Source: Marinobacter salinus
Lineage (GTDB): Bacteria > Pseudomonadota > Gammaproteobacteria > Pseudomonadales > Oleiphilaceae
NCBI RefSeq assembly: GCF_001854125.1
Contig: NZ_CP017715.1
Coordinates: forward strand, 2,790,001-2,854,000
Length of the DNA: 64,000 bases
Reading direction: 5' to 3'
Shown: positions 46,415-55,634 of the stretch, one piece after another
Numbering within the stretch: the first letter of the stretch is position 1
Layout of the letters: each line of letters opens with the position of its first letter
Translations under genes and position numbers: made by a program
The notes under the pieces: model-generated
What the model saw: only the letters and a program-made list of their open reading frames with translations
What the model was told of the DNA's origin: nothing
The model's database searches: none

Positions 46415-46987
46415 ATGAGCAGCGAACTCACCGGCGAACTGAAGCCACTGAACATTGCCCTTCTGACCGTGTCTGATAGCCGGGGCCCAAATGAAGATAC
46501 CTCCGGCCAATTCCTTGAAGACAGCATCCTTGAGGCCGGTCACAACCTGACAGCCAGACGCCTGCTGCCGGATGACGTGTATCTGGTTCGGGCTCTGATC
46601 TCGGGCTGGATTGCTGATCCGCAGGTGCATGCAGTAATTATCACCGGTGGCACCGGATTCAACGAACGGGACAGTACCCCCGAAGCCGTCGGCCCTTTGT
46701 TCGACAAGGCTATCGAGGGCTTCGGCGAGGAATTTCGCCGATTATCTGCTGCCGAGATCGGCAGCTCTACGGTTCAGTCCCGCGCCTTTGGCGGTCTCGC
46801 CAACCACACAGTCATTTTCTGCCTGCCCGGGTCCACCGGCGCCTGCCGTACCGGCTGGAACGGCATTCTCAGCTCTCAGCTGGACAGTCGCCACGGCCCG
46901 TGCAACTTCTCGGCGCTGGTTCTCCGCAAACCTGAGAGCCCTTATCACCGGATAAATGAAGTGATTGGCAACCGCGCCCAGCGGTAA
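46415..46987 (+). CDS. moaB: Molybdenum cofactor protein MoaB/MogA type
   Basis: Adenylates molybdopterin before molybdate insertion. 190 residues with TGGTGFNERDSTPEA, LLTVSDSRG and FCLPGSTGACRTGW, the fold motifs shared by MoaB and MogA. First of four molybdenum-cofactor genes (moaB-moeA-moaD-moaE). Which of the two family names is right depends on whether a second copy exists elsewhere. Confidence 0.92.
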   Translation: MSSELTGELKPLNIALLTVSDSRGPNEDTSGQFLEDSILEAGHNLTARRLLPDDVYLVRALISGWIADPQVHAVIITGGTGFNERDSTPEAVGPLFDKAIEGFGEEFRRLSAAEIGSSTVQSRAFGGLANHTVIFCLPGSTGACRTGWNGILSSQLDSRHGPCNFSALVLRKPESPYHRINEVIGNRAQR

Positions 46988-47017
46988 AGCGTGAAACTCA
47001 AAGGAGCAATAAGTCCG

Positions 47018-48232
47018 ATGTCTGGCCAAAACCTGATCTCCGTTGACGATGCACTGGCGCATATACTCTCCAGAGCTCCAGCAATCACCTCGGTTGAAAC
47101 CGTCAATCTGCAGGATGCACTGGGTCGGGTGCTGGCAGAAAACCATTACGTGCCGGCGGATGTCCCGCCCGCTGACAACAGCGCTGTAGATGGTTATGCC
47201 CTGCGCAAACAGGATCTCAAACCGGGTGAACCGCTACCGGTATCGGCCCGAATCCCGGCCGGCCAGGCACCCCAACCACTGGCAACTGGAACGGCTGCGC
47301 GCATCTTTACCGGCTCCGAGATACCCGAGGGCGCAGATTCCGTGGTAATGCAGGAGCGTGTCGATGTCTCCAATGATCAAATTACCGTGCTGGCAGAGGT
47401 CGCTGAAGGCCAGAACATCCGGCGCCAGGGCCAGGACCTGAATAAGGGCCATCTGGCACTGGCCAAAGGCACGCCCGTCCGCCCGCAGGAAATGGGCTTG
47501 CTGGCGTCGATGGGCATACCGCGAGTACCGGTAATGGTCCGGCTCAAGGTCGCCATCCTGAACACGGGCGATGAACTCGTCGATCCCGGTAAGCCTCTGG
47601 CGCCCGGCCAGATCTATAACGCCAATCAATTTACGCTGCTGGGGCTACTCTCGCGGGCTGGCTGCGAGGTGGTGCTCTGCGAGACTCTGAAGGACACTCG
47701 CGAGGCAACCCGAGCAACGCTGCAGCGAGCAGCCTCCCAGGCGGATCTGATTATCACCAGCGGTGGTGTTTCTGTAGGCGAGGAGGACCATGTCCGGGCG
47801 GTTATCGAGGAATCCGGAGAGCTTTCCTTGTGGCGGATGGCCAGCAAGCCCGGCAAACCCCTGGCGTTTGGCACTATCGGACAAAAGCCGCTCCTGGGAC
47901 TGCCGGGAAATCCGGCCGCAGTCCTGGTAACAATGCTCGTGGTCGGCCTGCCTTTTATTCGCAAATGCCAGGGGCAGACGCGCAGCCGGGTCATCGGGGA
48001 AACCCTTCCGGCGGATTTCCGTGTCGATTCTGCGTCGATTCGCCGGGAGTTTGTCCGTGCCCGCAAGGAGATCCGGAACGGTGAAGCGTGCGTTGCAGCT
48101 TTCCCCAATCAGAGTTCCGGCGTTTTGAGTTCGGCATGCTGGGCCGATGGCCTGGCTGTCGTTCCCGAGCACACGACCATAGAGCCCGGAGATCTGGTAA
48201 CCTACTATTCATTCACAGATTTACTGGCCTGA
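47018..48232 (+). CDS. moeA: Molybdopterin molybdotransferase MoeA
   Basis: Inserts molybdate into adenylated molybdopterin. 404 residues with PPADNSAVDGYAL near the N-terminus, GAARIFTGSEIPEGADSVVM-like segment, TGDELVDPG and ITSGGVSVGEEDHV in the catalytic domain, and the C-terminal barrel. I chose ATG 47018 because AAGGAG lies upstream, though 11 bases away; a GTG at 46991 has no such site. Two bases before moaD. Confidence 0.95.
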   Translation: MSGQNLISVDDALAHILSRAPAITSVETVNLQDALGRVLAENHYVPADVPPADNSAVDGYALRKQDLKPGEPLPVSARIPAGQAPQPLATGTAARIFTGSEIPEGADSVVMQERVDVSNDQITVLAEVAEGQNIRRQGQDLNKGHLALAKGTPVRPQEMGLLASMGIPRVPVMVRLKVAILNTGDELVDPGKPLAPGQIYNANQFTLLGLLSRAGCEVVLCETLKDTREATRATLQRAASQADLIITSGGVSVGEEDHVRAVIEESGELSLWRMASKPGKPLAFGTIGQKPLLGLPGNPAAVLVTMLVVGLPFIRKCQGQTRSRVIGETLPADFRVDSASIRREFVRARKEIRNGEACVAAFPNQSSGVLSSACWADGLAVVPEHTTIEPGDLVTYYSFTDLLA

Positions 48233-48234
48233 CC

Positions 48235-48495
48235 ATGACCACAGAAAACATCACCATCCGTTTTTTCGCCCGTCTCAGGGAGGAACTGGGTACAGAGGAG
48301 CTTACAATCTCTGCGCAACCGGGCCTCACCACCGGAGATATTTTGGCTGAACTGGCCGGACGCGGGGGTGCCTGGGCACAGCTAAAGGGCGATCAGCCGC
48401 TCATGATTGCGGTAAATCAGGCGATGGCAAAGCCCTCCACACCTGTCCAGGGCGGCGATGAAGTGGCCTTTTTCCCACCGGTAACCGGGGGCTGA
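48235..48495 (+). CDS. moaD: Molybdopterin synthase sulfur carrier MoaD
   Basis: Small ubiquitin-like sulfur carrier, 86 residues, ending in the Gly-Gly (PVTGG) that is thiocarboxylated. ITIRFFARLREELGTEEL and EVAFFPPVTGG are typical. It sits between moeA and moaE with gaps of two and four bases, so all are one operon. Confidence 0.95.
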   Translation: MTTENITIRFFARLREELGTEELTISAQPGLTTGDILAELAGRGGAWAQLKGDQPLMIAVNQAMAKPSTPVQGGDEVAFFPPVTGG

Positions 48496-48499
48496 TGAC

Positions 48500-48946
48500 A
48501 TGATTTCGATCCAGACTGGCGATTTTGATTCTGCTGTGGAATACGCACAGTTGAGAAGCAGTGGTGCAGGCACAGGCGCGATTGCCACTTTTACTGGTCT
48601 GGTGCGGGACAGTGGCGACATGAAGGGGGTTACCGGGCTTTACCTGGAGCACTATCCGGGAATGACTGAGGAGGTGATCGGCGGACTGGTGGATGACGCT
48701 TCCAAGCGCTGGGATGTGCGGAAAGCGAGGGTAATCCACCGGGTCGGTCGGCTGGCGCTTCAGGATCAGATTGTGTTTGTCGGGGTGTGCAGCGCCCATC
48801 GGAGTGATGCGTTCGCCGCCTGCCAGTTCATTATGGATGCCCTGAAGACATCGGCGCCGTTCTGGAAGAAAGAGATTACCGAATCGGGCGAACATTGGGT
48901 GGAGCAAAAGGAGTCCGATGTTGCCCGGAGCAAGACATGGGAGTGA
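48500..48946 (+). CDS. moaE: Molybdopterin synthase catalytic subunit MoaE
   Basis: Large subunit of molybdopterin synthase, transferring sulfur from MoaD. 148 residues, with LEHYPGMTEE, RVGRLALQDQIVFVGV, SAHRSDAFAAC and FWKKEI (catalytic lysine region). Last gene of the cluster, ended by the terminator at 48965. moaA and moaC are not in the window. Confidence 0.95.
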   Translation: MISIQTGDFDSAVEYAQLRSSGAGTGAIATFTGLVRDSGDMKGVTGLYLEHYPGMTEEVIGGLVDDASKRWDVRKARVIHRVGRLALQDQIVFVGVCSAHRSDAFAACQFIMDALKTSAPFWKKEITESGEHWVEQKESDVARSKTWE

Positions 48947-48964
48947 TTGATTGCCCATAAGCAC

Positions 48965-49004
48965 AAAAAACCGCCCGTGAGCCTTCGCTCAGGGGCGGTT
49001 TTTT
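48965..49004. terminator. Bidirectional terminator between moaE and trxA
   Basis: AAAAAACCGCCC pairs with GGGCGGTTTTTT around an inner GAGC/GCTC stem. It serves both the moa operon and trxA, which converge here. Confidence 0.92.
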
Positions 49005-49020
49005 CATAAACGGACGGCAA

Positions 49021-49347
49021 TCAGAGATTGCTGTCCAGGAAGGCGGCCAACTGGGATTTGGACAACGCGCCTACCTTGGTAGCGTCGACGTTGCCGTTCT
49101 TGAACAGCATCAGCGTCGGGATACCACGAATATTGAATTTCGGCGGAGTCTGTTCGTTTTCGTCGATGTTCAGCTTGCAGATTTTCAGTTTGCCATCGTA
49201 TTCGTCGGCAATTTCTTCCAGTACCGGGGCAATCATCTTGCAGGGACCGCACCATTCCGCCCAGTAATCTACCAGTACCGGTACGTCGGACTGCAGCACG
49301 TCCTGCTCAAAAGAAGCGTCGGTTACGTTTACGATATTTCCGCTCAT
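49021..49347 (-). CDS. trxA: Thioredoxin 1
   Basis: General disulfide reductase, 108 residues, with the active site WCGPC (Cys33 and Cys36) and [10 protein letters not shown] (cis-proline). ATG 49347 has AGGA upstream; a GTG six codons earlier is weaker. In many relatives trxA directly precedes rho; here the moa cluster lies between them on the other strand. Confidence 0.97.
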   Translation of the reverse strand: MSGNIVNVTDASFEQDVLQSDVPVLVDYWAEWCGPCKMIAPVLEEIADEYDGKLKICKLNIDENEQTPPKFNIRGIPTLMLFKNGNVDATKVGALSKSQLAAFLDSNL

Positions 49348-49576
49348 TACGTTTTCCTGATTCACGCGCCCCGCGTCGTGCCAGCATGTTTGTCGTACTA
49401 CTGCCGGAGCGCTGTTGACTGTCGCTGAAGAGACGCTATTGTTTCAGAAGCAACTCTTCACCCTCATCACGATACGCAATACTTTACGCGATTGATCAGC
49501 CGGATGTGAAGCAGTACATCCATCGGTATTAATCCTTAACAGGCTGATTCCTGTCAGGGTCGCTGGTTGTGCATTA

Positions 49577-49606
49577 CTGACAGGCCCGAGGAATTTCGCT
49601 TATAGT
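49577..49606 (+). promoter_or_regulatory. Sigma-70 promoter of ppx
   Basis: CTGACA at 49577-49582 and TATAGT at 49601-49606 with an 18-base spacer, 36 bases before the ppx start. Five of six bases match at each box. Confidence 0.65.
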
Positions 49607-49642
49607 AGCCGGCAAGTTCATCTCATAAGGATTTCGACCAAC

Positions 49643-51169
49643 GTGACGGCCGCATCCACCGCCGAGAACGGTATACCTTCATCGGACGTTCTGGCAGCCA
49701 TCGACATGGGTTCCAACAGCTTCCACATGGTGGTTGCCCGACTGGTCCATGGAGAAATCCGCACCCTCGAAAAGATGGGGGAGAAAGTTCAGCTCGGCGC
49801 CGGACTGGATCAGTTCAACCGCCTGACTGACGAGGCACAGGAACGTGCCCTGGCCTGCCTGAGCCGATTCGCCCAACGCCTCAACGGCATGCCTTTGGAA
49901 GCGGTACAGATTGTTGGCACCAATGCCCTCCGAGTTGCTCGCAATGCCTCGGAGTTCATGGCCCGGGCCGAGGAGGTTCTGGGGTATCCGGTGGAGATCA
50001 TCGCCGGTCGGGAAGAAGCTCGCCTGATCTACCTTGGCGTTTCCCATACGCTGTCTGACGATATCGGCCGCCGACTTGTCATTGATATCGGTGGCGGCAG
50101 CACCGAGTTCATTATTGGCCAGCGTTTCGAGCCTCAGGTTCTGGAGAGCCTGCACATGGGCTGCGTGTCGTTCCGCAATTGCTACTTCCCCGATGGCAAG
50201 ATTACCCGCCGGCAGATGGACAAAGCGATCACCCATGCCGAGCAGGAACTTCTGAACATCCGACAGCACTATCGGTCCGTGGGCTGGCAGAGTGCCGTCG
50301 GCTCTTCAGGCTCCATCAAGGCCATCGCCAGTGTTCTAGCCAGTCTGAAAATTACCGATGGCACAATCACACTGCAAGGCATGCAAGAGCTGCGCAAGCG
50401 GCTGGTTGATATGGGAAAAATCGAAAAACTCGGGGAACTGGGTGTGCGTTCCGACCGCCAGAGCATTTTCCCGGCCGGTTTCGCCATCCTGATGGGGGCT
50501 TTCCAGTCCCTGGGCATTCAGGAAATGGATTTTGCCGATGGCGCCCTGCGCGAGGGCCTGCTCTATGACATCGCCGGTAGAATCCGGCACGAAGATGTGC
50601 GTGAGCGGACCATTTTCGCCCTACAGGAACGCTACCACGTGGATCAGGAGCACGGGGCGGCGGTGGAAGCCACCGCAGTTGCAGCGTGGCAACAGGTCGC
50701 GGACGCCTGGGGGCTTCGAACCGTCAGTGACGAAGAAGTCCTGCGGTGGGCCTGCCGCCTCCACGAGATTGGCCTGACCATTTCCCATAGCCAATACCAC
50801 AAGCACGGCGCCTACCTGCTACGTTATTCTGACCTGCCCGGCTTCAGCCAGCAGTTTCAGCGGGACCTGGCCACCCTGGTAAGGGGCCATCGACGCAAGT
50901 TCTCAGCGGCCATCTTTGATGGCGCGGACCCGGAAGACAAAACGCGCCTTCGCTACCTCTGCGTCCTGCTGAGACTGGCAGTGCTCATCCAGCATCCACG
51001 CAACATGGAGCTGCCGCCGGACTTCAATCTTCAGGCCCAAAACCGGAAGCTGACAGTGGCGTTCTCGGAAGGCTGGCTTGATGACCGCCCGTTGACGCTT
51101 GCCGACCTGGAAAACGAGCGAGAGTACCTGGCCAAACAGGATATTGAACTGGAAATTGTGGGAGTTTGA
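49643..51169 (+). CDS. ppx: Exopolyphosphatase
   Basis: Ppx/GppA-family enzyme removing terminal phosphates from polyphosphate, or pppGpp for GppA. 508 residues; ASKHA motifs AAIDMGSNSFHMVVARL, TNALRVARNA and VIDIGGGSTEFIIG; a C-terminal HD-like helical domain (LHEIGLTISHSQYHKHGAYL). GTG start with AAGGA upstream. In Pseudomonas the ppx-trxA-rho region is conserved, which supports ppx over gppA. Confidence 0.92.
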   Translation: MTAASTAENGIPSSDVLAAIDMGSNSFHMVVARLVHGEIRTLEKMGEKVQLGAGLDQFNRLTDEAQERALACLSRFAQRLNGMPLEAVQIVGTNALRVARNASEFMARAEEVLGYPVEIIAGREEARLIYLGVSHTLSDDIGRRLVIDIGGGSTEFIIGQRFEPQVLESLHMGCVSFRNCYFPDGKITRRQMDKAITHAEQELLNIRQHYRSVGWQSAVGSSGSIKAIASVLASLKITDGTITLQGMQELRKRLVDMGKIEKLGELGVRSDRQSIFPAGFAILMGAFQSLGIQEMDFADGALREGLLYDIAGRIRHEDVRERTIFALQERYHVDQEHGAAVEATAVAAWQQVADAWGLRTVSDEEVLRWACRLHEIGLTISHSQYHKHGAYLLRYSDLPGFSQQFQRDLATLVRGHRRKFSAAIFDGADPEDKTRLRYLCVLLRLAVLIQHPRNMELPPDFNLQAQNRKLTVAFSEGWLDDRPLTLADLENEREYLAKQDIELEIVGV

Positions 51170-51176
51170 CGGGCGG

Positions 51177-53131
51177 CTACCCCGCCAGCTCCGCCTCCAT
51201 GGACTCCACTGTCTCGCTCACTTCCAGCCATTCCGCTTCAACGTCTTCCAGACGGCCTTTGGCCTCGGCCTGTTTGCCCAACAGTTCCTGTAACCTGGCC
51301 TTGCCGTTCGCTTCGTACAGTGCCGGGTCGGAAAGGTCGGACTCCATCGCCTTCAGGGACTGCTGGAGGGTATCCATTTTCTGCTCCAGCACCGTCTGCT
51401 TCTTTCGGTAAGGGCTAAGCTTCTGGCGCAGCGCAGCTTCCGAGCGCTTACGGGCCTTGCGGTCCTCGGCACTCTCGCCGACCGCCGCCAAAGACTCCTG
51501 CGCAGCGTCCCCATCCTCCGGACCAACTGCAACCTGGCGCCGGGGCGCCTCGGTGTCGTCCTTGCGACGGTCGGCAAGCCAGCGTTCGTAATCTTCGAGA
51601 TCGCCCTCGTACTCGGAAACCCGGCCATCATTCACCAGCCAGAATTCATCAACAGTATTCCGCAGCAAGTGGCGATCGTGAGAGACAACCACAATGGCAC
51701 CGTCAAAATTCTGCAGAGCCATGGTCAGCGCCTGGCGCATTTCCAGATCGAGGTGGTTGGTAGGCTCGTCGAGCAAAAGCAGGTTGGGTTTCTGCCAGGC
51801 GATCACCGCCAGTGCGACCCGTGCCTTTTCTCCGCCAGAGAATGACCGTATCGGGCTCAGTGCCTGATCACCGTGGAAATCAAACCCCCCAGGAAATTAC
51901 GAACCTTCTGTTCCGATGCCTTTGGCGCGAGCCGTTGCAGGTGCAGGAACGGGCTGGCGTCCAGGTCGAGCGATTCCAGCTGATGCTGGGCAAAGTAGCC
52001 GATGGCCAGGTGTTCTCCACAGGTTCGCTCACCCGACAACAGGGTACTTTCGCCCCGCAGCGCATCCATTAACGTGGACTTACCAGCGCCATTAGGGCCG
52101 AGCAGCCCGATCCGGCTACCCGGTAACAGGGTGATGTTAATCCTGTTCAGAATAGCGACATCACCGTGCCCGGCGCTCCCGTTTCGGATAGACAGCAAGG
52201 GGTTTGATACCTTCTCTGCCACCGGAAACTCAAAGCTGAACGGCGAATCCACATGGGCTGGCGCGATTTTTTCCATCCGCTCCAGTGACTTGACCCGGCT
52301 CTGGGCCTGCCGGGCCTTGGTTGCCTTGGCCTTGAACCGGTCGATAAAGCGCTGGATTTCAGCGATACGGGCCTGCTGACGCTCAAAGCCCGCCTGCTGC
52401 TGGGCCAGCCGCTCACTCCGCTGGCCCTCGAAGGCGGAATAGTTACCGGTATAAATTTCCAGTTTGCACTGATCAAAGTGCACAACATGCGTCGCAACCC
52501 GGTCCATGAAGTCCCGGTCATGGGAGATAAACAGGAGGGTCCCGGCGTAACGGCGCAGCCAGTTCTCCAGCCACAGGCACGCATCCAGATCCAGGTGGTT
52601 AGTGGGCTCGTCCAGCAAAAGCAGGTCTGACGGCCGCATCAGCGCCTGAGCCAGGTTCAGGCGTATGCGCCAACCACCGGAGAAAGCCGACACCGGACGA
52701 TCCGCATCTTCGTCAGAAAACCCAAGTCCACGCAGCAGCATCTCGGCCCTGCGCGGTGCAGACCAGGCCTCATGCACATCAAGCTCGCCGTGAATTCGGG
52801 CGAGGGCATGATCATCCCCCCGGGCCTCGGCGCGGGCAAGTTCTGCCTCGAGACGGCGAAGATCAAGATCGCCATCGAGCACAAAGTCCCTGGCACTTTG
52901 CCCGGATGCCTCAAACTCCTGGGCCATGTGGGCAATGCGACAGCCCCCGGGGAGCGAGATACTACCCTGCTCCGGTGAAAGCCGCCCAAGCAAGAGCTGG
53001 AACAGGCTGGATTTGCCTGCGCCATTGGCTCCGACAATAGCCACTCGCTGGCCAGGTTGAACAGTCAGGTTGACGGATTCTAGCAACCAGACGCCACCCC
53101 GTTGTAAACTGAGATCGGTTATCGTTAGCAT
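51177..53131 (-). pseudogene. yheS: ABC-F ATPase (YheS type) split by a -1 frameshift
   Basis: Soluble twin-ATPase of the ABC-F class acting on ribosomes. The first frame (53131-51857) has Walker A GANGAGKSS, signature FSGGWRIRLNLA, Walker B LLLLDEPTNHLDLDA, the linker, and the second Walker A GPNGAGKST, and then stops after LGG and about eleven wrong residues. In the -1 frame the protein continues exactly as the family does, FDFHGDQALSPI then SFSGGEKARVALAVIAW, Walker B LLLLDEPTNHLDLEM and the C-terminal coiled coil, to 51177. The break is at 51882-51890 in GGGGGGTTTG. Joined, the product would be about 650 residues, as for YheS. A one-base indel, a sequencing error, or programmed slippage could explain it. 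Confidence 0.85.
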
Positions 53132-53177
53132 GTCTGTATTTTATCAACGTAAAGTTTTCAGGGAAGGCTCTGTTGTC

Positions 53178-53735
53178 ATGTCGGTCTCGCCAGGAATTAC
53201 CCCAGAGTCACCGACAAATTCCCTGGATTTACCGGAAAATCTGGAACCGGATAACCCTCTTTGGCGTTTTGCCCTGAAGGTTTGGCAAGATCCCGGAGCA
53301 CAAAAAAACTGTCTGGCACTCCAACAGCAGGGCTGGAGCGTAACAAGAATTCTATGTGCCGGGTGGCTTGCACTGGACGGCAAGTCGTATACCGGCATTG
53401 AGGACGCTACGGTAACAGAGTGGCGCGACCGTGTAACCGGTGCTTTGCGTGCCGCTCGAAAATGGCTGCCTAAGGCCAATGCCGACTGCAGCGCACTGCG
53501 TGAAGGCATTGCAGGCCTGGAGCTGGAGGCCGAACGAATCGAGCTGGCACTGGCTTGGCACTGGCTGACCTATAAACCTCCGGAAGACAGCAATATGCAA
53601 GGATGCGACAAGCTAATCCGAAACAATCTCGAGGCCGCCGCCCCGTTGCCGGGTTCAATCCGGAATGCGGCACCTCAACTGAATGCACTGGCCAGCACGC
53701 TGGCCAACTTCCCAAAGGGAGAACCCCGGCCATGA
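53178..53735 (+). CDS. TIGR02444 family protein
   Basis: 185-residue protein of the TIGR02444 (DUF2390) family, function unknown. Family motifs are PLWRFALKVWQDPGAQKNCL and QQQGWSVTRILCAGWLA, then VTEWRDRVTGALRAARKWL. It lies divergent from the ABC-F gene, as its relatives often do in Pseudomonas. I use ATG 53178; an earlier ATG at 53130 would overlap the divergent start codon. The stop overlaps the next gene by four bases (ATGA). Confidence 0.82.
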   Translation: MSVSPGITPESPTNSLDLPENLEPDNPLWRFALKVWQDPGAQKNCLALQQQGWSVTRILCAGWLALDGKSYTGIEDATVTEWRDRVTGALRAARKWLPKANADCSALREGIAGLELEAERIELALAWHWLTYKPPEDSNMQGCDKLIRNNLEAAAPLPGSIRNAAPQLNALASTLANFPKGEPRP

Positions 53736-54115
53736 TAATGAAATGGCTTATCCGGCTCTCGTTCCCGGCACTCGGATTGCTGTTGTTACTGATTTTTTTC
53801 GGCCTCAGCGACCCGGAGCAGGTCGCCAAGCCAGTTGCTGATGAACAACAACCCGCAATCCCGGCCTTTGAAGGGCTGGTTCCCTCCCCGATCGCCACGG
53901 AAGGGCCCGATATTGTTTTCAAATGGCAGGATACCGATGGTAATTGGCACTACGCTGACCAGCCTCCGGAACACGGCCCCTGGAACACGTTGGCGATAGA
54001 GCGATCCGAGAAAGGGCTGAACGCCGATCGGCCATCGGACCCGGAAACGGACTGGCAATCCCCATACAGTGCGCCCTTCTCTCTGGGGCCATCTGCCGGC
54101 CGCAACGGCAGCTGA
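53732..54115 (+). CDS. DUF4124-type membrane-anchored small protein
   Basis: 127 residues with an N-terminal membrane segment (about 5-25, WLIRLSFPALGLLLLLIFFG) and a periplasmic DUF4124 motif FKWQDTDGNWHYADQPPE, found in many proteobacterial envelope proteins of unknown role. GGGAG lies upstream and the start overlaps the TIGR02444 stop, so the two are coupled. Confidence 0.82.
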   Translation: MIMKWLIRLSFPALGLLLLLIFFGLSDPEQVAKPVADEQQPAIPAFEGLVPSPIATEGPDIVFKWQDTDGNWHYADQPPEHGPWNTLAIERSEKGLNADRPSDPETDWQSPYSAPFSLGPSAGRNGS

Positions 54116-54239
54116 CGGATCCGCCCACATTCTTAACACATGTTCAGTGGCATCTGCCGCCAGAACCCGTTACCTTCGGCGTTCTCAAAACCAAAATTCA
54201 GGGGGCAGAGCCCCTGCGAAGACGTTAAAGGATGAAGCA

Positions 54240-54971
54240 ATGAAGAAAACACTGCTCGCACTGGCAATGACCGGCATGATTGCTGGCTGCTCCACACCAC
54301 CGGAAGCCCCGGAACAGCCGAAACTTGAGTCCACTGACCAGAAAGTCAGTTACGGTATGGGCCTGGTTCTCGGTGAGCGCATGAGCAATGACCTTCCGGG
54401 CCTGGAGATGGATCAGTTCCTGCAAGGCATACAGCATGGTCACGCGGGTGACGACGAAACCAAGCGCATGAGCCGCGAGGAAATCCAGAAGGCGCTGATG
54501 ACCTATCAGCAGCAGATGCAGGAAGAGCAAACCAAGCAGGTGGAAGAGCTGGCCCAGAAAAACAAGGAAGCTGGTGCTGCCTTCCTGGCCGAGAATGGCG
54601 CTCGCGAAGACGTCGAAACCACGGAATCCGGATTGCAGTATGAAGTTCTGGAAGCGGGCGATGGCGAAAAACCCGCTGCGACCGATACCGTCGAGGTTCA
54701 CTACACCGGCGAATTACTCTCCGGTGAAGTATTTGACAGTTCCCGCGAGCGGGGCGAGCCGGTCACCTTTGCCCTGAACCAGGTCATTCCCGGCTGGACC
54801 GAAGGTCTGCAGCTGATGAGCGAAGGCGCACGCTACAAGTTCTACATTCCCTCCGAGCTTGCCTACGGCCCCGGCGGGAACCGCGCTATCGGCCCCAACG
54901 AAACGCTGGTATTCGACGTGGAGCTGCTGAGCGTTAACCCTCAGAGCGACGCGAACGCGGATTCAGAATAA
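54240..54971 (+). CDS. FKBP-type peptidyl-prolyl isomerase, lipoprotein (Mip/FkpA type)
   Basis: 243-residue periplasmic folding helper. Signal and lipobox MTGMIAGC put a lipid-anchored Cys at about 18. The N-terminal dimerisation part (about 30-120) is followed by the FKBP domain (about 135-235) with VEVHYTGELLSGEVFDSS, VIPGWTEGLQLMSEGARYKF and IPSELAYGPGG. AAGGA precedes the ATG. The gene ends at a strong bidirectional terminator. Confidence 0.93.
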   Translation: MKKTLLALAMTGMIAGCSTPPEAPEQPKLESTDQKVSYGMGLVLGERMSNDLPGLEMDQFLQGIQHGHAGDDETKRMSREEIQKALMTYQQQMQEEQTKQVEELAQKNKEAGAAFLAENGAREDVETTESGLQYEVLEAGDGEKPAATDTVEVHYTGELLSGEVFDSSRERGEPVTFALNQVIPGWTEGLQLMSEGARYKFYIPSELAYGPGGNRAIGPNETLVFDVELLSVNPQSDANADSE

Positions 54972-54990
54972 GTAGCAGCAACGGACCATC

Positions 54991-55033
54991 AAAAAAGCCT
55001 CAGCCCGGGATGACCGGTGCTGAGGCTTTTTTT
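54991..55033. terminator. Bidirectional terminator between the FKBP gene and rsd
   Basis: AAAAAAGCCTCAGC pairs with GCTGAGGCTTTTTTT around a 14-base loop; serves both convergent genes. Confidence 0.93.
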
Positions 55034-55052
55034 CTGCAATGATGTCAGACAG

Positions 55053-55532
55053 TCAGGCCGAGGCAACCTTGCTGGCGTGAACATTGTGGAGATGCTCAAT
55101 CAGAAAATCTTCCATCTCGAAACGGGTTTCCAGCATCTCACCCAGTTTTGACAACTCACGAAACAAACCGTCGACGTCTTCTTCGGACAACTCACGACCA
55201 TCCAGACGATCATTGAAGTTAAGAGCCACCTCTGTGGTCTGCTCAATGCGAGGATATACCTTGGCCGCCAGCTCCAGCCCGCCATCGTTAAACTCGCGTG
55301 CTTCCCGGACCAGTTGTTCGTAGATCTCAAAATGCCCGGTAGACACGTAATCCACCAGAACCTCGCACAGGCGCACGAACTTTCCCTTCAGGGCTTCAGT
55401 CTGTGAAAAGTCAGTTTCCCCGGACAGGTCGCAGTAGTGAACCAGGAGCTCCTGGCGTTCCTTGAGCCAACGATCGATAAGATCGCTCACGCCACCCCAA
55501 CGCTCCCTGGCATTTCTGCAATTTTCCAACAT
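55053..55532 (-). CDS. rsd: Anti-sigma-70 factor Rsd/AlgQ
   Basis: 159-residue regulator that binds sigma-70 region 4 and shifts polymerase toward other sigma factors in stationary phase; called AlgQ in Pseudomonas. Family segments are ERWGGVSDLIDRWLKERQEL, LCEVLVDYVSTGHFEIYEQL and YPRIEQTTEVALNFNDR. GGAG lies about ten bases before ATG. Next to dsbB as in Pseudomonas. Confidence 0.92.
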   Translation of the reverse strand: MLENCRNARERWGGVSDLIDRWLKERQELLVHYCDLSGETDFSQTEALKGKFVRLCEVLVDYVSTGHFEIYEQLVREAREFNDGGLELAAKVYPRIEQTTEVALNFNDRLDGRELSEEDVDGLFRELSKLGEMLETRFEMEDFLIEHLHNVHASKVASA

Positions 55533-55634
55533 GACGCCTTTTCTCCGTTTGATAGCCCGGAACTTCAGTCTCGGTTTTGATTCTTCTCAGATTGGATTCA
55601 AGTTACCCCATGCCACCCGTTGACCGCAACCGTT

